This document shows, in pieces, positions 56,918 through 64,000 of a stretch of DNA of 64,000 bases. The notes below the pieces were generated by a model. That model did no database searches. It saw only the letters and a list, made by a program, of their open reading frames with translations, and was not told the origin of the DNA. How positions within the stretch are numbered: the stretch's first letter is position 1; the number at the start of each line of letters is the position of its first letter. Origin of the DNA: Paenibacillus sp. D2_2 (GTDB lineage Bacteria > Bacillota > Bacilli > Paenibacillales > Paenibacillaceae); assembly GCF_031199965.1 (NCBI RefSeq), contig NZ_CP133605.1:5375001-5439000 (forward strand), written 5' to 3'. A program made the position numbers and the translations under genes.

Positions 56918-58235
56918 ATGAAGAAGAAGGCATGGTCAGTACTCTTACTCACGATTTGTATGGCAGTCATCGTATCGGCTTGCGGCGGGGCTAAAGGCAA
57001 TAATACTTCGAAGGGAAATGATACCGCTTCCGGTGGAGAGAAAGTAACCGTTAAGTTAATGCACTTGTGGCCAGAAGGCGTATCCGCCGGTCAGAACAAA
57101 ATTGTTAACCAAATCATTAAAGAATATCAAGATGAGAACCCGAATGTTACGATCAAGCAGGAAGTACTGGATAACGAACAATATAAAAATAAATTAAAAG
57201 TTCTATCCGCTTCCAACGAGCTCCCTGATGTCGGCGTAACCTGGGCAGCAGGCTTCATGCAGCCTTATGTAGAAGGCAATCTGTTCACTCCACTTGATGA
57301 CTTGTTGAACGGTGAACTGAAGGACAAGTTCATCAGCCGGTACCACTGAGGCTTACGCAGTTAACGGCAAAACATATGCACTCCCGATCGAATTCAACAT
57401 CGCACCGATCTATTACAATAAAGACCTATTCGAAAAGAACGGTCTCAGCGTTCCTACAACTTATGATGAATTTAAAAATATTGTAAAAACGCTGTCTGAT
57501 AAGGGTATCGCCCCAATCGCACTTGGCAACAAAGACCGTTGGACAGGCTCCCTCTGGTACATGTACCTGGCAGACCGCATCGCTGGACAGAAGACACTCG
57601 CTGACACGATTAGCGGCTCCGCTTCGTTCACCGACCCAGGTCTGGTTCAAGCGGCTCAAGAAGTGCAATGGCTCGTTGACAACAACGCATTTATCAAGGG
57701 CTTCAACGGCCAATCCAACGAAGAAGCTAAATCGGAATTCCTGAATGAAAAAGCAGCGATGTACCTAATGGGCTCCTGGGATATTCCAAACTTCACAACG
57801 AACGAAGAAATTCCGAAGGAATTCCGTGATAAAGTAGGATTCTTCAAATTCCCGACCGTGGACGGCGGCAAAGGCGATATTAACAGCTGGGTTGGCGGTC
57901 CTGGTGTAGGCTTGTTCGTAGCTGAGAACTCCAAAGTTAAAGAAGAAGCTAAAAAATTCGTAGAATATTTCGTAACAAAATGGGGCGAACAGTCCGTTAC
58001 TGACGCTGGCGTAATTCCAGCAACGAAGGTTGACGCAGAGAACATGGATTTGCCGCAGCTCTACAAAGATCTGTTCAAAGAGATGAACCAAGCAAGTAGC
58101 GTCACTCTATTCGCAGACGTTCAAATGCCAGCCAGAGCAGCTGAGGCGCATTTGAATTTGATTCAGGCATTGTTCGGCAAGGCAATAACACCTCAGGAGT
58201 TCGCGGCTGAGCACGATAAAGCGCTCGCTAAATAA
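56918..58235 (+). CDS. Sugar ABC transporter binding lipoprotein (frame break)
   Basis: 438 residues, family 1 extracellular binding protein. Lipoprotein signal WSVLLLTICMAVIVSACGG, then VTVKLMHLWPEG, APIYYNKDLFEKNGLSVPTT and YLMGSWDIPNF, typical for maltose/multiple-sugar binders. The frame breaks at about 57336-57341, where one extra C is present; removing it gives KFISGTTEAYAVNGKTYALP. First gene of an ABC operon without ATPase, so a shared MsmX-type ATPase is expected. Ligand unknown. Confidence 0.9.
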
Positions 58236-58329
58236 TTTCTAGGATGTATGCTAGGAGGACTTATCCCCGGAAATTGTCCAAAGGATAGGTCCTCTCCTCC
58301 AATGATCGAAAGGAATGGAGCTGAACAAT

Positions 58330-59211
58330 ATGGATAAAGTACTTTCCAACAAGAAAATGATTGCTCTCTACGTCCTCCCCTCATTATTGCTCATTCTAAC
58401 TATCGTCTATATTCCGATTATTCTTACCGGATATTACGGTCTAAATGAATGGAATGGCATTGGCAGTATGAAATTTATTGGGCTGGAGAATTACGCTAAC
58501 TTAATGAAAGACGGGAAGTTTTGGGATAGCGCATGGCATTCTTTGCTCTTGGCCCTATTCTCAGGCCTTAGTCTCGTTATCTATTTGATGATTTCCATGG
58601 TATTGGCTGCCCGGATTAAAGGGGCTAACTTGTTCCGTAAAATTTATCTTATTCCTATGCTGTTGTCTTCCGTGGCCATCGCTCAACTATGGCTCAGAAT
58701 TTACAACCCGTCCAACGGTATATTGAACAGTGTCTTGCAATCCATTGGAGTTGATAATCCTCCCGCTTGGCTGGCAGAGCCATCACTGGTATTGTTGGCT
58801 CTATTCATTCCAATCCTGTGGCAGTATGCGGGTTTTTATATTCTGATTTACTACGCAGCACTTAAGAATATTCCGACATCCTTGGATGAAGCTGCTCGCA
58901 TTGACGGCGCCACTTCCTGGCAGATCGCCTGGAAGATCAAGTTCCCGCTTATTATGGAGACGGTGAAAGTAACGATCGTACTCGCTGTTGTCGGATCGCT
59001 GAAATATTTCGATCTCATCTTCGTGATGACAGACGGTGGCCCGAACGGATCTAGTGAGGTTATGGCCTCGTATATGTATCATACCGCGTTCAGAGCTTAT
59101 GATTTCGGATACGGTAGTGCGACTGCCTTCTTACTTCTTGTCATCTGTCTTGTAGTTACCTGGATCATTCGCTGGTTAACCAGATCGAAAGATACCATTC
59201 AATATTCATAA
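58330..59211 (+). CDS. Sugar ABC transporter permease, MalF/UgpA type
   Basis: 293 residues, six hydrophobic segments from MIALYVLPSLLLILTIVYIP; EAA loop DEAARIDGATSWQIAWKIKF. ATG 58330 has GGAG nine bases upstream; ATG 58315 is an alternative. The stop is 13 bases before its partner permease. Between it and the binding-protein gene is a 95-base spacer with no clear terminator. Confidence 0.92.
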   Translation: MDKVLSNKKMIALYVLPSLLLILTIVYIPIILTGYYGLNEWNGIGSMKFIGLENYANLMKDGKFWDSAWHSLLLALFSGLSLVIYLMISMVLAARIKGANLFRKIYLIPMLLSSVAIAQLWLRIYNPSNGILNSVLQSIGVDNPPAWLAEPSLVLLALFIPILWQYAGFYILIYYAALKNIPTSLDEAARIDGATSWQIAWKIKFPLIMETVKVTIVLAVVGSLKYFDLIFVMTDGGPNGSSEVMASYMYHTAFRAYDFGYGSATAFLLLVICLVVTWIIRWLTRSKDTIQYS

Positions 59212-59224
59212 GAGGGAGGCGTAA

Positions 59225-60106
59225 ATGATGACCGGAAACGTAGAACTGCAAACTAGTGTTAACAGCGGGGGATGGCGGTGGCTTGGACGGATCGGCTATA
59301 CGATCATGTATATTGTTCTGATTATTGTCGCCATTTTTCAGTTATTCCCGCTCGTCTGGCTGATGTTCTTCTCACTCAAGAACAATCAGGAAGTCTTTAA
59401 CCTCCCTCCGCTCTCTTTGCCGATGCATCCGCGCTGGGAGAACTATTCGAAGGTATGGAATGCAGGGAATATTGATGTATATTTCCTGAATAGCTTATGG
59501 ATTACCGTCGTAGCCACAGTGTTAACCGTTGTCCTTGGTAGTCTTGTAACCTATGCGATTACTCGTATGAAATGGAAGGGCAGCTCTCTCGTCCTGGGCC
59601 TGTTCATGGTAGCCATGATGATTCCTGTCCATTCTACATTGATTCCGCTGTTCAGTTTCTTCAATAAAGTAGGATTGACGGACCATCCTTTATCTTTGGT
59701 TCTCTCCTATGTTGCATTTAATATGCCGATTACGATCATGATTCTACTTGGATTCTATTATGCGCTTCCGCGCGAAGTAGAAGAGGCAGCAATCATTGAC
59801 GGCTGTTCCGTAAACCGGATGTTCTTCCGGATCGTACTGCCGATGACGGGTTCTGTTGTCGCAACGACAGCGATCATTAATATGATCTACAACTGGAATG
59901 AATTTATCTTCGTAAATACATTCATCAGTTCAGACTCCTACAAGACACTGACTGTCGGCGTCCAGAACTTCGTCGGACAATACACGACGGACTGGGGCGC
60001 AATCGGGGCAACGCTGATGATCAGCATCCTCCCAATCTTGATTATGTTCCTGTTCCTAAGCGACCGGATCGTAGAAGGTATAGCGGCAGGGTCTGTAAAA
60101 GGCTAA
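59225..60106 (+). CDS. Sugar ABC transporter permease, MalG/UgpE type
   Basis: 293 residues, six hydrophobic segments (IGYTIMYIVLIIVAIFQLFP first), EAA loop EVEEAAIIDGCSVNRMFFRI. The C-terminal FLSDRIVEGIAAGSVKG is the usual end of MalG-type permeases. ATG follows GGGAGG. Last gene of the operon, before a strong hairpin. Confidence 0.92.
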   Translation: MMTGNVELQTSVNSGGWRWLGRIGYTIMYIVLIIVAIFQLFPLVWLMFFSLKNNQEVFNLPPLSLPMHPRWENYSKVWNAGNIDVYFLNSLWITVVATVLTVVLGSLVTYAITRMKWKGSSLVLGLFMVAMMIPVHSTLIPLFSFFNKVGLTDHPLSLVLSYVAFNMPITIMILLGFYYALPREVEEAAIIDGCSVNRMFFRIVLPMTGSVVATTAIINMIYNWNEFIFVNTFISSDSYKTLTVGVQNFVGQYTTDWGAIGATLMISILPILIMFLFLSDRIVEGIAAGSVKG

Positions 60107-60133
60107 TGAAATGATAAGCATATCGTAAATATC

Positions 60134-60173
60134 AAACAGGGTAAGCTTCCAATGAAGGAAGCTTGCCCTGTTT
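60134..60173 (+). terminator. Terminator of the sugar ABC operon
   Basis: A 17-bp stem with one mismatch (AAACAGGG-AAGCTTCC and complement), loop of six; the T-run after it is short (TTTAG). Confidence 0.75.
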
Positions 60174-60333
60174 AGTTGAACTAATAATTGTATGGTTTGA
60201 AGGCAGCCGGGTGAAATGTTCTTCCGATCGCTGTTCATTACTTTAGTTCAACTTTTATAGCAACTCCACGATTATATTAAATTCATTCGAGGAATATAAT
60301 CTCTATAATTATCAATCCAAGGAGGGGAGCTGC

Positions 60334-61622
60334 TTGAAGCATAAATGGATCAATTCACCATACACCTTTGCGTTTGGCATGTTTGCTATGATGGTTCCAA
60401 GTCAGGCATTCAGTTCTTTCTATAGTTATTTCTATGTGGAGAAGCTGGGGCTCGGAATAGGGCTAGCTACCCTAGCGCGAACGATCTTTCTGATCTGGGA
60501 TGCGGTGAATAATCCCTTATTCGGATATTGGTCAGATCGCACAAATACTCGTTACGGACGGCGTCGCCCCTGGGTATTTGGCACGATTCCGTTGTTCATG
60601 CTATTCTTCATCATGATATACTCCCTCCCGGCGGATTAACTCAGAATACGCTCTTCACCTGGTTCCTAACGGCACTTATTCTGTTCGAAGCTGCGGCCAC
60701 GGTGCTATGGGTAAATTACGGGGCACTGTTCCCTGAATTGTTCCGTGGTGATCAGCTGCGAGCCAAAGCCTCTGCGATTCAACAGGGCTACCAAGTCGTG
60801 GCGCTGCTTATCGCGTCTGCATTGACTCCAATTATATATACCGCACTGAACTTCCCAAGCATGGCTCTGATCTATGCCCTCGTATTTGGAGTATTTATGT
60901 TCCTCTGCATGATGTATGTACGGGAACGGCCTGAGACTTCCAAAGAACAACCGCTGAAGCTGGCCAAGGCTTTCAAATTAACGTTAAGCAACAAAAAGTT
61001 CTGGATATTCAATATATCCAATTCCTTTGCTCAGACTGTAAATGGGTTGATTAGCTCAATCATCCCCTTTTATGCCAAATATGTCTTGAGAATACCTGAA
61101 GCCCAGGTCTCAATCCTGCTTGCCTCCGTATTTGTTTCAGTCATTCCGCTCGTATTCGTATGGTATTGGATCATCCGTAGAATGGATGGGGTCAAGGCTT
61201 GGAGATTATCCCTTATCGCATACGCTTTATCGGTTATTCCGCTCTGGTTCAGCACTGATCTTATTAGCGGCATCATTTCCGGTGTCGCTGTTGGCTTCGG
61301 ATTGGCTGGCTTCCTCGTTACTCCAGCGGTTGTCAGCGGAAGAATCATTGATGAGGACGCAGAGAATACGGGATTACGAAGAGAAGGCATATATACTGCA
61401 GTCGCCGGATTTATTACCCGCTCGAGCGGTCTAATCTCAGCACTAGCCTTCTTCATCGTCGGCCTTATCTTTGGTTATGAGAGCGGCGATAACCCCGGGC
61501 CAGATCCTGAGCTGACCTTCCGTTACCTGATTAGCGCCGTTCCCCTCTGCCTGCTAATCGTAGCCGTTCTCATCTCCTACTCTACAAAATTCAAATTTAA
61601 AGATAATCCATCATCTAAATAA
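60334..61622 (+). CDS. GPH-family sugar symporter, MFS (frame break)
   Basis: About 429 residues, twelve helices, glycoside-pentoside-hexuronide:cation symporter family: DAVNNPLFGYWSDRTNTRYGRRRPW is the family signature near residue 57. The TTG start follows AAGGAGGGG. The frame breaks at about 60627-60632, a C/G run one base short; restored, it reads IYSLPGGLTQNTLFTWFLT. It stands behind the ABC operon and its terminator; possibly a second uptake route for related glycosides. Confidence 0.88.
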
Positions 61623-61639
61623 ACACGGCTAATGTAAAA

Positions 61640-61690
61640 TAAGAACCAGGTCGTGGCCTGAGGCCCTGTCCGGTCTTATTCATATATTTG
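61640..61690. terminator. Bidirectional terminator
   Basis: AAGAACC...GGTCTTA with GGCC-TGA-GGCC inside, between convergent symporter and SDR genes; TTATTTTAC follows on the minus strand. Confidence 0.6.
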
Positions 61691-61695
61691 ATGTA

Positions 61696-62448
61696 TTAGA
61701 TTATATAAGGTGCAGCTTCCATCGCATCTGCTTTGGCTACAGCCTCTTCCAGACTCATACCCGTAAAGCTCTGTGCCGGGAAATATCTTCCGCTCTTCCG
61801 TGTCTCCAGAAACGCACCTACGACGATGCCCGGGATAACACTCTCAACAGAATTAGGTGCCTGCTGACCGCCCAGATCTGTGCGACACCAACCTGGATCA
61901 TTCAAGCTAATTACGACATCCGTACCCTCTAAGCGAGAAGCCAAGTCTTTTGTGAATTTATCTAGCGCTGCTTTGCTGGCTGCATAGCCTGCTTGCTCCG
62001 GCTCGTTCTTAATCCCGCTAGTTGTATTAATAACCCGCCCGAACCCTCGTTCAATCATCTTAGGAATAAGGCGGTTGCAAATCATCACAGGCGAGATGAA
62101 GTTAATATGGAAGCTCCCTTCGAAGTCTTCTACCGGGGTCTTCCAATAATCTTTGCGGTAAGCTATCTGAACCGCCGCATTATTGAAGATAATATCCACC
62201 TGTGTCCCTATGGCCTCAATCTCGTCGAGCATAGCAACCGTCTCTTCAATGTGGTTCAGCTCGGCCGTAACCGCATAAGCCTCCACACCAAGCGCCTTCA
62301 CTTCATCGAGAACCTTTGCCGTGTGCTCTAGACTACGGCTTTGCAAGATCAGATTGCAGCCCTGCTTGGCCATGTAAATAGCGGTTTGATAGCCAATGCC
62401 TCTGCTTGCTCCGGTAACCAAGGCCCATCTTCCTCTTACATCGATCAT
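61696..62448 (-). CDS. Short-chain dehydrogenase/reductase
   Basis: 250 residues, classical SDR: NAD(P)-binding TGASRGIG at residues 13-20, NNAA at about 89, catalytic Ser in NTTSGIK and Tyr-Lys in YAASK, then NDPGWCRTDLGG. The Gly-Arg start (MIDVRGRWALVTG) suggests NADP preference is not decided. Substrate unknown. It is convergent with the symporter gene. Confidence 0.9.
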   Translation of the reverse strand: MIDVRGRWALVTGASRGIGYQTAIYMAKQGCNLILQSRSLEHTAKVLDEVKALGVEAYAVTAELNHIEETVAMLDEIEAIGTQVDIIFNNAAVQIAYRKDYWKTPVEDFEGSFHINFISPVMICNRLIPKMIERGFGRVINTTSGIKNEPEQAGYAASKAALDKFTKDLASRLEGTDVVISLNDPGWCRTDLGGQQAPNSVESVIPGIVVGAFLETRKSGRYFPAQSFTGMSLEEAVAKADAMEAAPYII

Positions 62449-62650
62449 AAGCTAGTAACCCTCCTCATCCTCAACAGGAAAACGTTTTCATTTTATGCCG
62501 CAACAGTAGTAATTACAGCAAAGCGTAGCAATATAATTGTAACGATTATACATATTGTACCATATAGTATTGCCGTTGTATTCTAGCATTTTGATCCCCA
62601 AATGACGATTTTAGCCTCCATTTGGTAATATAGTATTAGCGTTAAAAAAG

Positions 62651-62724
62651 TTAAGTGATTCTTAAGAAATAAGCTTGAATGAACATGTTATAGTTTTTTT
62701 AGAGCATCCTAATACATATATAAT
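62651..62724 (+). promoter_or_regulatory. Possible autoregulated promoter of the two-component genes
   Basis: TTAAG repeats at 62651 and 62662, 11 bases apart, the spacing of OmpR-type tandem sites. TATAAT is at 62719-62724 with no good -35, as in activated promoters. The rest of 62449-62650 shows no gene. Confidence 0.35.
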
Positions 62725-62746
62725 ACATTTAACCAGGAGGATATCC

Positions 62747-63454
62747 ATGTCTGCTAGAGGAACGATATTACTTGTCGATGATGAGAAAGAAATTATTAAG
62801 TTGATGGATATATATCTTAAGAATGAGGGATACAACCTATTAAAAGCATCCGACGGCCAAGAAGCGCTTGAAATTCTAGAACGCCATCCGGTAGATCTGA
62901 TCGTGCTAGATGTGATGATGCCGCGGATGGACGGGATTGAAGCCTGTATGAAAATCCGCGAAAATAAAAGCATGCCCATTATCATGTTATCCGCAAAGGG
63001 CCAGGATATGGACAAAATTGCTGGGCTCAGTATTGGGGCCGATGATTATGTTACGAAGCCATTCAACCCGCTTGAGCTAATGGCTCGAATCAAATCGCAA
63101 CTACGGCGTTATCATCAATTCAGTGGCCCGAACCAGTCACAACTGGATGAGAACGAGATTGAAATAGACGAGCTTGTCATCAACATTTCAACGCATCAAG
63201 TCACTATAGAAGGACAAGAAGTACAATTAACGCCTCGGGAGTTTGCCATTCTGAAGCTGTTGGCTGTGAATCAAGGAATTGTAATCAGCATGGAGAAGAT
63301 CTATCAAGAGGTATGGAACGAACCGTTCATGGAGTCGAAAAATACCGTCATGGTTCATATTCGCAGAATTCGCGAGAAGATTGAGAAGGATACCCAGAAT
63401 CCTAAATATATTAAGACCATCTGGGGAATCGGTTATAAGATGGAACGACTCTAA
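62747..63454 (+). CDS. OmpR-family response regulator
   Basis: 235 residues: receiver (ILLVDDEKEIIKLMD, phospho-Asp in LIVLDVMMPRMDG, Lys in DDYVTKPFNP) and winged helix (LTPREFAILKLLAVNQGIVI, MVHIRRIREKIEKD). The pattern resembles VanR-like regulators. ATG 62747 follows CCAGGAGG. It is 23 bases before a kinase gene. Target genes are unknown. Confidence 0.92.
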   Translation: MSARGTILLVDDEKEIIKLMDIYLKNEGYNLLKASDGQEALEILERHPVDLIVLDVMMPRMDGIEACMKIRENKSMPIIMLSAKGQDMDKIAGLSIGADDYVTKPFNPLELMARIKSQLRRYHQFSGPNQSQLDENEIEIDELVINISTHQVTIEGQEVQLTPREFAILKLLAVNQGIVISMEKIYQEVWNEPFMESKNTVMVHIRRIREKIEKDTQNPKYIKTIWGIGYKMERL

Positions 63455-63477
63455 ATCTCTAAAGAAGGAGAATCATC

Positions 63478-64000
63478 ATGAATTTAAAATGGGTCAATAC
63501 GGTGCGGTGGAAGTTCTTAGCGATCGTACTGGCCAGCTTAGGGTTAACGGGAATTCTGTTATATCTCGGGTACCAGCTTGGCGTTTTCCTTATCGCGATC
63601 CCTCCGTTCACGAATTACCTAAACTACTTCATCGTTAAGTATGGCTCTACCATGGTTATGAGTATAGTAGGTCCTATCCTATTTATTATTCTGTATTATT
63701 TATTAACACGGACAACCATCCGCCGTCTGGAGAATGTCAACAATAGCTTGCAGCAGCTTGCTGCCAGCGACTTTGATCAAGAGCTTCGTACCTCATCGCG
63801 CGATGAGATTGGGCGGATTACCCATAGTGTGAATGATCTAGCCCTACAATTACGCACCAATTCAGACAAAATTTCTTCCGGATTAGGGCAGATAGCCAGC
63901 GGTCAGTTGGATCATCGCCTTCATCTGGAGGATGATCCATCAAGTGAATGGATGAAGATGGCGGATAGCATCAATAGAATGGCGGAGCAGCTTGACCGCT
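63478..64000 (+). CDS. Sensor histidine kinase (cut by window end)
   Basis: The first 174 residues are present. Two membrane helices (FLAIVLASLGLTGILLYLGY and VMSIVGPILFIILYYLL) flank a short loop, followed by a HAMP domain (RLENVNNSLQQLAASDFDQE) and a second HAMP-like or linker stretch. The catalytic part lies beyond position 64000. ATG follows AAGGAG. Partner of the upstream regulator. Confidence 0.88.
   Translation, partial: MNLKWVNTVRWKFLAIVLASLGLTGILLYLGYQLGVFLIAIPPFTNYLNYFIVKYGSTMVMSIVGPILFIILYYLLTRTTIRRLENVNNSLQQLAASDFDQELRTSSRDEIGRITHSVNDLALQLRTNSDKISSGLGQIASGQLDHRLHLEDDPSSEWMKMADSINRMAEQLDR

Noticed and set aside
1568..60632. Widespread pseudogenes
   Set aside because: Frame breaks are single bases in homopolymers and every repaired protein is full length with intact motifs; sequencing error is the simpler cause.

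Overview
The window looks like a Paenibacillus chromosome. The evidence is the mid-40s GC feel, the many TTG/GTG starts behind strong GGAGG sites, LplA/LplB-type sugar transporters, YesM/YesN regulation, SLH anchoring and Spo0A-like boxes. The pairing of a Pro-Pro endopeptidase with a VWA-MucBP-SLH surface protein is the arrangement known from P. alvei, so an alvei-like species is my best guess, not a proven one.

Layout. 1-1401 (-): a 5'-nucleotidase running off the edge. 1568-5050 (+): phnDCEE phosphonate/phosphite-type importer. 5243-8752 (+): nirB-nirD-nirC nitrite reduction and transport behind a Rex-like operator. 8817-17908 (-): a carbohydrate operon (esterase, two permeases, binding lipoprotein, large GH94 phosphorylase, LacI) that may handle beta-1,2-glucooligosaccharides, with LacI-type operators upstream that are shared with a divergent serine hydrolase. 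19460-21718 (+): a small coiled-coil ORF, a sugar MFS and a DUF2165-like membrane protein. 21842-24982: GH65 phosphorylase with a divergent AraC regulator. 25277-26338 (-): rlmN. 26543-33155: the most interesting locus (below). 33175-38698 (-): BI-1 protein, ApbE lipoprotein, duplicated-domain lipoprotein, small helical protein, M28 peptidase. 38915-41417: threonine synthase and an epimerase-like SDR. 41632-46135 (+): BceRS-BceAB peptide-antibiotic module. 46182-52317: LLM oxidoreductase, Sel1 protein, quinone reductase/MarR pair, and a zinc-ribbon membrane beta-propeller protein. 52972-61622 (+): exonuclease-phosphatase, YesMN two-component system, CcpA-controlled sugar ABC importer, GPH symporter. 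61696-64000: SDR and a two-component system cut by the window end.

The key system: a secreted PPEP-2-like protease (26981-27645) lies convergent to a roughly 1,700-residue surface adhesin (27724-32813; VWA, 15 MucBP-like repeats, Pro-rich linker, SLH). The linker contains PLPPVP, the sequence PPEP-2 cleaves. The protease leader has two tandem c-di-GMP-I aptamers. The first is followed by an intrinsic terminator and the second by a hairpin that can hide the ribosome binding site. The adhesin leader has a third, divergent c-di-GMP-I aptamer whose 3' end is also the first arm of a terminator. The predicted logic is: high c-di-GMP makes adhesin and silences protease; low c-di-GMP releases protease, which cuts the adhesin from the wall. 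This mirrors the PPEP-1/CD2831 circuit of Clostridioides difficile, with different parts. Two Spo0A-like boxes lie upstream of the adhesin promoter.

Data quality: about nineteen reading-frame breaks occur in 64 kb, nearly all one-base losses in short homopolymers inside otherwise intact housekeeping and metabolic genes. They look like sequencing errors. I annotate these genes as single CDSs spanning the break and give each position.
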